A DNA stretch of 64,000 nucleotides from Streptomonospora wellingtoniae (GCF_031845375.1 NZ_JAVREK010000014.1:1-64000), one strand, 5' to 3'. Positions 54,349 to 63,884 are shown, counted from the stretch's first letter. The notes: generated by a model not told the origin, from the sequence alone. Translations and numbers: made by a program.

Positions 54349-56058
54349 TCACACGCCGAGCAGGGTGCGGAGGTGGCGCGGAGCCGGCGCGCCGTGGGCC
54401 AGGACGCCGTCGTGCAGGTCGCGGCGGGAGGCTCCGGGACGTGCGGCGGCCGAGTCGCGCACGATCGCCGACACCTCACGGTAGCCGGTGTAGTAGGTGG
54501 ACAGCTGCGCGCTGCTGAGCCGGGCGCGCCGCCACTTCCCGGCGGCCTCGCCCTCCTCCTGGTGGCCGCGTTCCACCAGCAGCGACATGGCCTCGGACTC
54601 GGTCATGCCGTGGGCGTGCACGCGCACGTCGAGGATGGCGTTGATGATCGTCCGCAGCAGGGTCTTGAGCTGGACCAGCCGCATGCGCAGGTTGAGGCCG
54701 GGGTCGTCGGCGCACCAGCCGTCCGCGTGCAGGGCCTCCTCGGCGTAGACGGCCCAGCCCTCGATGAAGGTGTCGCTGAACAGCGCCCGGCGCAGCCGGG
54801 TGCCGCCGGAGTAGCGCGCCCCGTGGGCGAGCTGCAGGGCGTGCCCGGGGACGCCCTCGTGCACCATCAGCTCGCGCAGCATGTCGGCGTTGTACTCGCG
54901 GTAGAACGAGGCGCGGCGCTCGGCGGGCCAGTCGGCGGGCGGCGGAGCGACGGCGACGAGCGTGGGGCGCTCGGGCGCGGACGAGAGCGCGCCGGGCGGG
55001 TCGCAGTAGGCGACCGACATGCCGCGGCGGGCCTCGGGCATGGCGATCACGCGCACGGGCTGGTCGGGCAGCGTGGCGAAGTCGAGCTCGCGGGCGCGAT
55101 CGAGCAGGTGCTCCAGCGCGCGCTCGCAGGCGGGCCGCACGGTCTCCTCGGTCGTCGCGGACCCGGCGGCGATGCGGTCGAGGACCTCGCGCACCTGGCC
55201 GGGGCGCGGCGGCGCGCCGGCGAAGTCCGACGCGGCCTCGGCGATCGCCTCCTCGGTGGCCAGCAGGTCGCTCTCGGCCCGGGTGAGAAGCGCGTCCTGG
55301 GAGAGTTCGGAGTCGAGCGTGTACCACAGCCGGGCCGCGTGGTCGCGCGCGCCCAGGCGCGGGTCGGCGTCGGCGGTCTCGACACGGGAACGCAGCCAGT
55401 CGGCGTGCTTGTGCAGCGCGGCCGCCGCGCTGCCGCGGGCGTCGTCCGCGCCGGCGCGCAGGGCCGGTGTCCGCACGTGCTCGGCGAGGCGGTCGATGCC
55501 GTCGCCGAGCAGCCCGAGGATTCCCTCGGCGCGCCCGATGGCGGTCTCGACGTGGACGCGCGGCATGCCGGGTCCGCCCTCCAGGCGCTCGCGGGCGGTG
55601 GCGAGGAAGCCGGGTACGGCGGCACAGCGCGCCGTGATCGCGCGCAGCCGATCCTCGGCGGGCAGGTCCTCCCCGGCGAGGATGCCGTAGAGCGCGTCGC
55701 CGGGCAGATGCACCAGGGGGTCCCACGTCTGCGGGCGCAGCTCGGTGAGCTGCCACAGGTCGGCCGAGACGCGGTTGCGCAGCATCTCCAGGTCGACGCG
55801 GTCGGCGGCGGGCAGCAGCAGGTCGTCGATCTCGTCGAGGGCGCCCAGGGCGTCGGTGAGCACGCCGGCGCGCCGGGCGTCGGCCTCGGAGGAGTGGTCG
55901 GCGAGGCGGTCGGAGAAGCGGTGGTCACCGAGGTCGTCGGCCCACTCGGGTGCGTCTTCGAGGAGTGCGTCGAGGATGCCCTCGCCGACCGCGTGGAAAC
56001 GGTCGGTCATCGCGTTGGCGCCGGGCTCGGGCCGGTCGCGGGAAGGGTCGGAAGTCAT
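54349..56058 (-). CDS. DUF885 family metallopeptidase-like protein
   Basis: 569-residue cytoplasmic protein, largely helical. The zinc-type motif HEGVPGH in MLRELMVHEGVPGHALQLAHG and the following DTFIEGWAVYAEEAL match DUF885, whose fold is related to M32/M3-type peptidases. No signal peptide. The ATG at 56058 is used; a Met 16 residues later would also be possible. The substrate is unknown. Confidence 0.88.
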   Translation of the reverse strand: MTSDPSRDRPEPGANAMTDRFHAVGEGILDALLEDAPEWADDLGDHRFSDRLADHSSEADARRAGVLTDALGALDEIDDLLLPAADRVDLEMLRNRVSADLWQLTELRPQTWDPLVHLPGDALYGILAGEDLPAEDRLRAITARCAAVPGFLATARERLEGGPGMPRVHVETAIGRAEGILGLLGDGIDRLAEHVRTPALRAGADDARGSAAAALHKHADWLRSRVETADADPRLGARDHAARLWYTLDSELSQDALLTRAESDLLATEEAIAEAASDFAGAPPRPGQVREVLDRIAAGSATTEETVRPACERALEHLLDRARELDFATLPDQPVRVIAMPEARRGMSVAYCDPPGALSSAPERPTLVAVAPPPADWPAERRASFYREYNADMLRELMVHEGVPGHALQLAHGARYSGGTRLRRALFSDTFIEGWAVYAEEALHADGWCADDPGLNLRMRLVQLKTLLRTIINAILDVRVHAHGMTESEAMSLLVERGHQEEGEAAGKWRRARLSSAQLSTYYTGYREVSAIVRDSAAARPGASRRDLHDGVLAHGAPAPRHLRTLLGV

Positions 56059-56172
56059 CGCCTGCTATCTTGCACCGTCACCGCGCGCGACGCACCCCGT
56101 CTGCACAGGCCGGGTGCCGCGCCGCGGTCGATACGCTCGCCGACCAGCAGCAGCGACCATTGGAGGAACCCG

Positions 56173-56838
56173 GTGCAGTTCACCCGCATCGTCGACCTGA
56201 GCCGGACCGTGGGGCCCGACACGCAGGCCTTCCCCGGGGACCGGGAGCCGCACGTGGAGCGCTCGGCCACCGTGGCGGTGGAGGGGTTCAACTCCAGCGC
56301 GGTGCACATGAGCTCGCACAGCGGCACCCACGTCGACGCGCCCTATCATTTCCTGGACGGCGGGCAGCGGCTGGAGGACCTGCCGCTGGAGCGGTTCACC
56401 GGTCCCGCGGTGGTGGTCGACGCGACGGGGCGCCCCGACCGCTCGCCCGTCACGGCTGCGGACCTGGAGCCCTGGCGGGACCGCTTGGCCCCGGGCGCGG
56501 CGGTGCTGGTGCGCACCGGATGGGACGGGCACTACGGCACTCCCCGCTACTTCGACCACCCCTACCTGGACGCGAGCGCGGCCCGCATGCTCGCCGAGTC
56601 CGGGGTGCGCTGCGTCGGCGTCGACTCGCCCAGTCCCGACTCCACGCCGCACGGTCCGCACGCCCCGGGCGACTGGGCGGCGCACAACGTCCTGCTTGGG
56701 GTGGGAGCCGTGATCGTCGAGAACCTGCGCGGACTGGAGCGCGTGGACTTCGCCGACCCGCTGTTCATGGCTCTGCCGATCCGCCTCAGCGGCGGTGACG
56801 GAGCGCCCGTGCGGGCGGTGGCCGCGCGGCTCGGCTGA
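56173..56838 (+). CDS. cyclase-family (kynurenine formamidase-like) hydrolase
   Basis: 221 residues. The metal motif HxGTHxDxPxHF is complete in SSHSGTHVDAPYHFLDGG, with VRTGWDGH and VDSPSPDSTPHGPHAPGDWAAHNVLLG downstream. Family members hydrolyse N-formylkynurenine, isatin or similar amides. GTG start at 56173 with GGAGG at a good distance. It is divergent from the DUF885 gene by 114 bp and convergent with cvnD. Confidence 0.9.
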   Translation: MQFTRIVDLSRTVGPDTQAFPGDREPHVERSATVAVEGFNSSAVHMSSHSGTHVDAPYHFLDGGQRLEDLPLERFTGPAVVVDATGRPDRSPVTAADLEPWRDRLAPGAAVLVRTGWDGHYGTPRYFDHPYLDASAARMLAESGVRCVGVDSPSPDSTPHGPHAPGDWAAHNVLLGVGAVIVENLRGLERVDFADPLFMALPIRLSGGDGAPVRAVAARLG

Positions 56839-56873
56839 GGCGCACCGATACTCCCGCCCGAGCGTTCCGCGGA

Positions 56874-56899
56874 CGCGGCCGGACCGTCCCCCGGCCGCG
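56874..56899. terminator. two-way terminator between the cyclase gene and cvnD
   Basis: A perfect 9-base stem (56874-56882 with 56891-56899) and 8-base loop between convergent stop codons. Confidence 0.5.
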
Positions 56900-56926
56900 C
56901 CGGCTCCCGCGGCGGCCGGGGGCAGG

Positions 56927-57571
56927 TCAGCGCCAGGAGCCCTGTCCGCCGGTGGAGGTGGGCTGGCCCGCCCCGCCGGGGTCCCCGACGGTGATGGCGT
57001 GCTCCACGAGCGTGATCAGGGTCGACTTGGTCGAGGAGCGGTCGCGCGCGTCAACCTGGACGATGGGGATCTCCGGGCTGAGCGTCAGCGCGTCGCGCAC
57101 CTCCGCGGCTGCGTGGGGGTAGTACCCGTCGAATCCGTTGATCGCCACGACGAACGGCAGCCGGGCCTCTTCGAAGTAGTCGATGGCGGGGAAGCAGTCG
57201 GCCAGGCGGCGGGTGTCGACCAGCACGACGGCGCCGATGGCGCCCTTGACCAGGTCGTCCCACATGAACCAGAAGCGGTGCTGGCCGGGCGTGCCGAACA
57301 GGTACAGGATGAGGTCGGAGTCCAGCGAGACCCGGCCGAAGTCCATGGCGACGGTGGTGGTCTGCTTGTCCGGCGTCTTCGCGAGGTCGTCGACCCCGAC
57401 GCTGGCGCTGGTCATGACCGCCTCGGTAGTCAGCGGCACGATCTCGGAGACGGAGCCGACGAACGTCGTCTTGCCTACACCGAAGCCTCCGGCGACGACG
57501 ATCTTGACCGACGTCATCGCACTCGCCGCGGCACCGCCCTCGTCGGCCGCGCTAGAGCTTGCGAAGTCCAC
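56927..57571 (-). CDS. cvnD: conservon small GTPase CvnD
   Basis: 214-residue Ras/MglA-like GTPase. P loop GGFGVGKTTFVGS, switch 2 LFGTPGQHRFWFMW, and a degenerate G4 box NGFD in place of NKxD, as is usual for CvnD. A C-terminal Gly/Gln tail follows. The GTG at 57571 overlaps cvnC by 20 bases and gives the N-terminus DFASSSAADEG; an internal Met (MTSVKIVV) is an alternative. It acts with CvnA-C in a membrane-linked, GPCR-like complex in streptomycetes. Confidence 0.92.
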   Translation of the reverse strand: MDFASSSAADEGGAAASAMTSVKIVVAGGFGVGKTTFVGSVSEIVPLTTEAVMTSASVGVDDLAKTPDKQTTTVAMDFGRVSLDSDLILYLFGTPGQHRFWFMWDDLVKGAIGAVVLVDTRRLADCFPAIDYFEEARLPFVVAINGFDGYYPHAAAEVRDALTLSPEIPIVQVDARDRSSTKSTLITLVEHAITVGDPGGAGQPTSTGGQGSWR

Positions 57572-58043
57572 TGAGCACCCTTTCAAGAAGGTTGGCGTTG
57601 GGCCGACTGTCGGTGTTGGTCGACGACGTGATCTGCAGCAGTCCCTGTTCGGACATGTCCGCCACAAGCACCCGCGCGACACCGAGCGGGATGCGCAGCA
57701 GAGCTGAGACCTCGGCCACGGAGCGCCATTCGCGGCACAGGTCGCTGATGGCCTGGCACTCGGGGGTGAGGGTCCCCGACTCGTTTCGCGCCGTGTCCGT
57801 CGAGGAGATCAGCGTCTCCAGAGGCAGCTCGGACTTGGGCTTGGTGCGCCCCTTCGTCACAGCGTAGGGGCGGACCAGCGAACTGGGGGAACTGTTGGCC
57901 GCCGCCTGCTGGTCGGCGTTGTTGTTCTGGGTTGGTCGTGGAACATCCGCGCCGCCCGGGCCTGCCGCCGGCGACCTGGGGGCGCCGGCGGGTTGCTGTC
58001 CGAACCACGAGGCGCTCCCGGCATCTCGACTGTGAGGTGCCAC
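57552..58043 (-). CDS. cvnC: conservon DUF742 protein CvnC
   Basis: 163 residues. A disordered N-terminus (about 1-55) is followed by the DUF742 winged-helix-like domain: LVRPYAVTKGRT, LPLETLISST, LTPECQAISDLCREWRSVAEVSALLRIPLGVARVLVADMSEQGLLQI. Two adjacent GTG codons are possible starts; the second, at 58043, has GGAGG at good spacing. It overlaps cvnD. Confidence 0.9.
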   Translation of the reverse strand: MAPHSRDAGSASWFGQQPAGAPRSPAAGPGGADVPRPTQNNNADQQAAANSSPSSLVRPYAVTKGRTKPKSELPLETLISSTDTARNESGTLTPECQAISDLCREWRSVAEVSALLRIPLGVARVLVADMSEQGLLQITSSTNTDSRPNANLLERVLSGLRKL

Positions 58044-58066
58044 CACTTCCTCCTGTCGGTGGTGGT

Positions 58067-58468
58067 TCAGTGGATTCCCGAGGTACGCGCCGCCGGAGTC
58101 AGCGCACGCCCCGCCCGCTCGACGAGCAGGGTCATCTCGTAGGCGACCAGGCCGAGATCGCACTCGGCGGCCGCGAGCACAGCAAGGCAGGAGCCGTCGC
58201 TGATCGACATGATCAGCAGCAGCCCCCGCTCCATCTCCACGACGGTCTGCGATACAGCGCCGCCTTCGAAGACCCGGGAGGCGCCCTGGGTCAGGCTGGA
58301 GAGCCCCGAGGCGATGGCGGCCAGCTGGTCCGCCCGGTCAGCGGGAAAGCCGGTCGAGGAAGCGAGTGGGAGCCCGTCCGACGAGACGACGATCGCGTGT
58401 GCGACGTCCGGCACTCGATTTGCGAAGTCAGTGATCAGCCAGTTGAGCTCATTCACCGGTTGATTCAT
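58067..58468 (-). CDS. cvnB: conservon roadblock/LC7 protein CvnB
   Basis: 133 residues of roadblock/LC7 fold: LNWLITDFANRVPDVAHAIVVSSDGLPLASS, QLAAIASGLSSLTQGASRVF and a GLVAYEMTLLVERAG helix. In MglB-like systems such proteins contact and regulate the small GTPase, here probably CvnD. It is separated from cvnC by 23 bp. Confidence 0.93.
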   Translation of the reverse strand: MNQPVNELNWLITDFANRVPDVAHAIVVSSDGLPLASSTGFPADRADQLAAIASGLSSLTQGASRVFEGGAVSQTVVEMERGLLLIMSISDGSCLAVLAAAECDLGLVAYEMTLLVERAGRALTPAARTSGIH

Positions 58469-58688
58469 CTGTTCTCCTGTCCGTATCGGCCGGGGGATCG
58501 ACCGCGGCCCGCGGGCCTCACGTCGGCGGCCGAATGGGCTCCTGTAGTGACCTTATTCGGTTGCTTACTGCTGATCATCACGGGAGGTGCGGATGATGCT
58601 AATCCATCGCTGTTCCGTGATATGTCAGGACCCCGGCCCGGCGGCCCGCGGCGAGTCGGAGCGCGCCTGACCGTACCCGCACAATGCA

Positions 58689-61600
58689 CTAGTTCTCCTC
58701 GTTCGGCGCATCGCCGATCTGGTTGCGGCCTTCGCGGACCCCACGCTGGAAACCCGAGAAGCGGTTGCGCACCCGGTCTGCGGAGCGGTTCGGGACCTGC
58801 TTGACGTTTTCCGGCGTGGGAGCCGTTCCGGGCACAAGGTTTGCCTTAGGAACGCGTTTTGGCAAGCCCGAAGTCGTCAATCCGCCTGCGATGGGTTCGG
58901 CCGCGGTCTGCGCCGCCTGCCAGCCGCGGTCGGACTCGGACCGCCAGTCGTCCTCTGTTCCGTGCGGTTGCGCCGCCGCGGAGTCGCGGCCGTCGTTGGA
59001 CTGGTGGGCGCCCTGGTCGTGGTGCATGTGCTCATCACCCTGTCGCGCCGGGGCGCTGTTGGCGCCCGCCGGCTCGGCTGCGCCGTACTGAGGCGCCTGG
59101 GCCGCCGGTGCGCCCTGCTGCGTCCTTTCCGACCGGCCCCGGTCGCCCCGGGCGTCGGATTCGGCGCCGAAGCGCGGCAGCGGGCCCGTCTCGGGCTCGG
59201 TCGCGGGCCCGCCACTGCGGCGCCGGAACCAGTTGGACTCGATGGCGTCGAAGATCGGCAGGGTCTCGGAGCCGCCGTCGGGAGAAGGCGGGACGACGGT
59301 GTTCTGCCCTGCTGCGCCGCCCCCGCCGCCGTAGCGCCGCGAAAGGTAGGCGGTGGAGCCGTAGCCCTCGCGGCTCTCGGACTCGCTCCACTCCGGGCGG
59401 CCCGCCTCGGCACGGGCGGGCTGCTGGCGGGGCTCCTCGGGCCGACCCGTCTGCTGCGGGTAGTGGCCGTTGGCCCCGTTGGCCCAGCCGTTCTCGGCGG
59501 GGCCGGACTGCGACGCCCGAGGGGCCGCCTCGTCGGCGGGGCGGGCGAAGGACTGCGTAGGAGCGTCTTCGCGGTACCGATCGTCGGGCCGCTGCTGCTG
59601 GTTGCGCGGCTGCTCCCGCCAGCGGCGGGTGTCCCAGGCGTCCCACTGCGGTCCGCCCGGCTGCTGCTCGGCGCGCGGCGGCTCGGCGTGCTGGGGCTCC
59701 GACGCGTAGGTCCGCGGCTCGGCGGGCTGCTGCGGCGGCCTGCTCTGCTCAGGATGGACGGGCGGCTGCGCGGCCGGCGGCTGGGGAGGTGCGGGCGGCG
59801 GTTCGGGAGCCGCCGGAGGCTGCGGCGGGCGGCTCTGCGACTGCGCGGGCGGCAGGTTCCATCCCGAGCCCTGCCACAGGTCCTCACCGCTGGGCGGGTG
59901 CTCTTCGCCGGAGCCGCCCGCGCGGTTGATGCCCGGCTCCCGCTTGGGCAGCTGCGGGCCGGCGGCGGAGTCGCGGCGGTCGCCCCAGACGGAGGGCTCG
60001 GGCGGGGCCGGGTTGGCCGCGAACGCGGCGGCGGCTTCGGCGTAGGTGTCGGGCGCGCCGGGCGCGCCGGGGGACTCCAGCGCCGGCTGCGACTCCACCG
60101 GCGTGATCAGCAGGTCGGGGGGCAGGGCGGCGTAGGCATTGATGCCGCCGTTGTGTGCCTCGTACAGACGCACGCCGATGCCGTGGCGGGCGGCCAGGCG
60201 GCTGACCACGAACAGGCCCATGCGGCGGGAGACGCCGACGTCGATGACCGGCGGCTCTGCGAGGCGGGCGTTGACGGCGCGGATCTCCTCCGGCGGCATG
60301 CCGATGCCGCTGTCGGTGACCTCGACGCGCACGCCGCCGTCGTCCATGGCCTGGGCGGTGACGGCCACCGGGGACTCGCTGGAGGAGAACGCCGTGGCGT
60401 TCTCGACCAGCTCGGCCACGAGGTGGATGACGTCGTTGACCGGGCGCCCCAGCACCGAGATGTGCGAGGGGGCGCGCACGTTGATGCGCTCGTACTCCTC
60501 GACCTCGGAGATGGCGCCGCGCAGCACATCGACGAGCGGGACCGGCTGCGCCCACTTGCGGGTGTTGTCCTGGCCGGAGAGGACCAGCAGGTTCTCGTTG
60601 TTGCGCCGCATCCGCGTGGCCAGGTGGTCCAGCTGGAACAGGTCGCCCAGACGCTCGTCGTCCTGCTCGCCCTGCTCAAGGCCGTCGATCAGCCGAAGCT
60701 GCCGTTCCACCAGGGTCTGGCTCCGCCGGGAGAGGTTGACGAACATCGCGTTGACGTTGCTGCGCAGCGCGGCCTCGTCGGAGGCCAGGCGCAGCGCCAC
60801 GCGGTGGACCTCATCGAAGGACCGGGCGACCTCGCCGATCTCGTCGCGGGATCTGACCTCGATGGGGGCCACCTCGACCTCACCCTCGCCGGCGGCGCTG
60901 GACTCCTGCATCCGGGAGATCGCGCCGGGCAGGTCGTCCTCGGCGATGCGCATCGCGCCCTCGCGCAGTGCGCGCAGCGGCCGCACCAGGGAGCGCACCA
61001 CCATCGAGGTGAGCGTGAAGACGGTGATGAGGACGGCCAGGACCAGGATCGACTCGATCGCGGCCCGGTTCAAGGCGCCCGACCGCAGCGAGTCGGCCTG
61101 GGCCCGCACGGAGGTGGCCAGGTTGGACTCGATCTGCGACATCTTGCCCAGGACGACGCCGGTGACCTCCTGGTAGGACTGTGGCGTGTCGCCCGGCGTC
61201 ACTCCGGAGAGGTCCTGCTCGTCCCGGGCGCGCATGATGATCCGCAGCCGGGTGGTTGCCATCTGGCTGACCTCGGCGCCGACGAACGTCTCCTCGTACA
61301 TCTGGCGCTGGCCGGTGGTGGCGGCGTTGCGGAAGTTGTCGCGCTCGTTCTCGAAGGTGGCCCGGCTGTCCTCGATCTCGGAGCGGATTCCCTCGGACAT
61401 GTTGCCGCGCATCAGCGAATGCAGCATCAGCGCGCCCTCGTAGGAGAGCTGTTCGCGCGCCTTGGCCACTCCCGTCAGCGCGCGCACGCTCGACCGCAGC
61501 TCGGTGTCGCTCGTTCCTTCCGCGATGACCTGGTTGAAGTCGGAGAGCGAGTCGAGCACCTGGGAGTACTTGGTGACCATCGGCAGCACGGTCAGACGGG

Positions 61601-62120
61601 TGCTCTGCACCTCGTCTCGCACCCGGTCGAGGTTGCCGAGGCTGCCCTGCATGGTCGCCAGGCGGGTGGCCATCAGCTGGCTGCCGGGGTCGCCCAGGCC
61701 GTCGATGAGGCTCCGCACGCGCTGCTCGGCCTGGCGGCTCTCCTCGATCTGGTCCTGGAGGTCGCCCAGCGACTCGTCGGAGCGCTGCTCGTAGTTGGGG
61801 TCGTCGGCGATGAAGGCGGCGGCCATCAGGCGCTCCCGCCCCAGCTCGGTCGACAGGTCGACCACGGCTTCGCCCAGTGCGGCGGCCTTCTCGATTCGGT
61901 CGTGGGTGACCGTGTTGACGACGCTCTCCGAGATCCGCAGTCCGCCCAGAACCAGGGCGACCGCGGTGGGGATCACGATGAGTGCGATCAACCGGGGGCG
62001 CACGCGCCATTCCCGCGGTGCCCACCAGCGCCGCCGGACGTCCGCCGGCTCGGCCGCGCGGTCGGCCTGAGGCGCGCCCCGTGCGGCGCTGCCTCCGTCA
62101 TCTGTCGCTCGTGTCGACAC
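58689..62120 (-). CDS. cvnA: conservon sensor histidine kinase CvnA (NIT domain)
   Basis: 1143 residues. TM1 (LIALIVIPTAVALVLGGL), an extracellular nitrate/nitrite-sensing-like NIT domain (about 60-330), TM2 (ESILVLAVLITVFTLTSMVV), HAMP, a dimerisation helix, an HATPase domain with LVENATAFSSSESPVAV and DSGIGMPPEE, then a disordered Pro/Gln/Arg-rich tail of some 400 residues. No standard phospho-acceptor His is obvious. The GTG at 62120 (GAGGG upstream) is preferred over a TTG at 62132. A 220-bp AT-richer gap separates it from cvnB. Confidence 0.92.
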   Translation of the reverse strand: MSTRATDDGGSAARGAPQADRAAEPADVRRRWWAPREWRVRPRLIALIVIPTAVALVLGGLRISESVVNTVTHDRIEKAAALGEAVVDLSTELGRERLMAAAFIADDPNYEQRSDESLGDLQDQIEESRQAEQRVRSLIDGLGDPGSQLMATRLATMQGSLGNLDRVRDEVQSTRLTVLPMVTKYSQVLDSLSDFNQVIAEGTSDTELRSSVRALTGVAKAREQLSYEGALMLHSLMRGNMSEGIRSEIEDSRATFENERDNFRNAATTGQRQMYEETFVGAEVSQMATTRLRIIMRARDEQDLSGVTPGDTPQSYQEVTGVVLGKMSQIESNLATSVRAQADSLRSGALNRAAIESILVLAVLITVFTLTSMVVRSLVRPLRALREGAMRIAEDDLPGAISRMQESSAAGEGEVEVAPIEVRSRDEIGEVARSFDEVHRVALRLASDEAALRSNVNAMFVNLSRRSQTLVERQLRLIDGLEQGEQDDERLGDLFQLDHLATRMRRNNENLLVLSGQDNTRKWAQPVPLVDVLRGAISEVEEYERINVRAPSHISVLGRPVNDVIHLVAELVENATAFSSSESPVAVTAQAMDDGGVRVEVTDSGIGMPPEEIRAVNARLAEPPVIDVGVSRRMGLFVVSRLAARHGIGVRLYEAHNGGINAYAALPPDLLITPVESQPALESPGAPGAPDTYAEAAAAFAANPAPPEPSVWGDRRDSAAGPQLPKREPGINRAGGSGEEHPPSGEDLWQGSGWNLPPAQSQSRPPQPPAAPEPPPAPPQPPAAQPPVHPEQSRPPQQPAEPRTYASEPQHAEPPRAEQQPGGPQWDAWDTRRWREQPRNQQQRPDDRYREDAPTQSFARPADEAAPRASQSGPAENGWANGANGHYPQQTGRPEEPRQQPARAEAGRPEWSESESREGYGSTAYLSRRYGGGGGAAGQNTVVPPSPDGGSETLPIFDAIESNWFRRRSGGPATEPETGPLPRFGAESDARGDRGRSERTQQGAPAAQAPQYGAAEPAGANSAPARQGDEHMHHDQGAHQSNDGRDSAAAQPHGTEDDWRSESDRGWQAAQTAAEPIAGGLTTSGLPKRVPKANLVPGTAPTPENVKQVPNRSADRVRNRFSGFQRGVREGRNQIGDAPNEEN

Positions 62121-62603
62121 GGACCCTCGCAACCTTTCGTGTTCACCGCCTCAACCGCCGGATTCCTATTCCCTGCGGGCGGTACCGGATCGGATGGAGG
62201 CCGGTGGAGCCTGAGTGATTCCGGATGGGGCCCAACCGGACCGCCGCGCGCGGCGATCCGCGCGGAATAGAGTGGGGTTCCGCGCCCTGGCGCGCCCTCA
62301 GGGGGAATGAAGAGGCGTTGTGCACCATAAACCAAAAATGGTGCACGTGAGGTTGATAGCGTACCAATCCGTGCAGATGCCACGGTTCGCGTGAGCGGCC
62401 GCGCGCCGCACCGGCAGTCGCCGCGGCCATCGCGAAACCCCGCTTACCTGGCACGACCCGCGCCCCATCCGCCGGAGACGGGAAGGGTATCGGACCTCCG
62501 AAATCACTTAGATAACTTTTCGGACACACCCCCGACTTTGGGTGAAAAGACCACCCCGCCATGTCATCGTGCCTGGTGAGCACCGTGACATCGGAGGGAG
62601 CCC
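62121..62603. promoter_or_regulatory. 483-bp divergent region between cvnA and the VanY-like gene
   Basis: AT-richer than its surroundings and without a credible gene. It contains the perfect dyad at 62320-62346. Near the right end TTAGATAACTTTTCGG (about 62508) and GGAGGG before the GTG at 62604 probably serve the VanY-like gene. I looked for a ydaO/c-di-AMP riboswitch and did not recognise one. Confidence 0.5.
62320..62346. promoter_or_regulatory. perfect dyad GTGCACCAT-N9-ATGGTGCAC
   Basis: 9-base arms with no mismatch around the A-rich centre AAACCAAAA, 200 bases before cvnA and 258 before the VanY-like gene. Shape and AT content suggest a dimeric regulator's operator. Confidence 0.6.
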
Positions 62604-63884
62604 GTGCCGTCGGACCGCTGGCAGCCACCGCTTCCCGAGTCGTCGCCCGTCCCCGCCCGCGGCGGCGGACCGCGCCGCCGCGCCGCCGCTGGGGCCGCCG
62701 TTGCGCTGTGCCTGGCCCTCGGGTCGTCCGCTCCGGCGGCCGCGCCCGCCGCGGCCCGCGGCGGCGGGCCGGAGGCGGCCGCGCACGAGGCGACCCTCGC
62801 CGGCCTGAACACGCAGGCGGCCCGCATCCGCGCACGCCTTGACGGGCTCTACGAACGCGCCGACGAGAAGATCCTCGACTACGCGGAGGCGGCCGCGCGG
62901 CTGGAGGCGGCCGAGGAGGAGAGCGTGTCGGCCGGACTCACCGCCGAGCGCGCCCGCGGGCGGACCCGGGAGCTCCGCGAGGACGCCGCCGACTACGCCG
63001 CTGCCGCCTACATGGGTGCCGACCTCAGCGCCGCCCTGGCCTGGAGCTCGGCCGACGGGCCCCAGGAGGTGCTCGACCGCGGCGCCGACCTCGCCCTCGT
63101 CGGGCAGCGCCGCGGCAGCGCAGTAGAGACGGCGGGCGCGGCGCTCAGCGCAGCGGAAACGCTCGGCGACCGTGCAGAGGAGGCCGAGGAGGAGCGCCGC
63201 GAGGCAGCCGGCGAGGCCGCCGACGCCCGGGACGAGGCCTTGGAAGCGGTCGCCGAGCAGGAGGGCGCTCTCGCCGACGTCACCGCCGAGCAATCTCGGG
63301 TGGAGCTGGCGCTGCAGCGGGTCCGCGGCGACACCGGGGAGCAGGAGCAGGAGCGCGAGCAGGCCCTGGAGCAGGCCCAGGCCGCCGCGGGCGCCCAAGG
63401 CGGGCCGGGCGGCCTGTCAGGCGGCGCCAGGGCGCGCGACGGCACCGCCGGTGCCGCGGACCCCGCCGGTCAGGGCTGCACCGCGTCGGGCGCCGAGGGC
63501 TTCGCCAACGGGCGCATTCCCGCGTCCGCGCTCTGCCCGCTCCCCCAGAGGGGCGAGATGCTGCGGGCCGGCGCCGCGGCCGCGTTCATCGAACTCGACG
63601 GCGCGTTCCGCGACCGCTTCGACCGCCCGATGTGCGTTACCGACGCCTACCGGCCCTTCTCCGACCAGGTCCGGCTCTTTCGCGAGAAGGCCGCCGGCAT
63701 GGCGGCAAGCCCGGGCACCAGCGCGCACGGCCGCGGCACGGCGGTGGACCTGTGCGGCGGCATCGACCGGCTCGGGTCCCCCGAGCACGAGTGGATGGCG
63801 GCCCACGCCCCCGCATTCGGATGGCGCAACCCGCCGTGGGCCAGGGGAGGCTTCGAGCCGTGGCACTGGGAGTACACCGCTTGA
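62604..63884 (+). CDS. secreted coiled-coil protein with VanY-type D,D-carboxypeptidase domain
   Basis: 426 residues. A basic start and hydrophobic stretch (about 27-51) look like a signal peptide. Residues about 60-245 form a charged, Glu/Ala-rich coiled coil similar to those of NlpC/P60 autolysin partners. After a Gly/Ala linker the C-terminal 120 residues are a peptidase M15B (VanY-type) domain: TDAYRPFSDQVRLF, zinc motif SAHGRGTAVD (His375, Asp382) and EPWHWEY (His421). It probably trims peptidoglycan peptides. GTG start at 62604 with GGAGGG. Confidence 0.88.
   Translation: MPSDRWQPPLPESSPVPARGGGPRRRAAAGAAVALCLALGSSAPAAAPAAARGGGPEAAAHEATLAGLNTQAARIRARLDGLYERADEKILDYAEAAARLEAAEEESVSAGLTAERARGRTRELREDAADYAAAAYMGADLSAALAWSSADGPQEVLDRGADLALVGQRRGSAVETAGAALSAAETLGDRAEEAEEERREAAGEAADARDEALEAVAEQEGALADVTAEQSRVELALQRVRGDTGEQEQEREQALEQAQAAAGAQGGPGGLSGGARARDGTAGAADPAGQGCTASGAEGFANGRIPASALCPLPQRGEMLRAGAAAAFIELDGAFRDRFDRPMCVTDAYRPFSDQVRLFREKAAGMAASPGTSAHGRGTAVDLCGGIDRLGSPEHEWMAAHAPAFGWRNPPWARGGFEPWHWEYTA

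Noticed and set aside
58859..62270. Very long plus-strand frame opposite cvnA
   Set aside because: It is antisense to the clear CvnA domains; its composition is shadow-like and it has no family motif.
62347..62603. Possible ydaO (c-di-AMP) riboswitch before the VanY-like gene
   Set aside because: Such riboswitches often precede cell-wall hydrolase genes in actinobacteria, but I could not find the conserved GAAUCC-type and pseudoknot strings.
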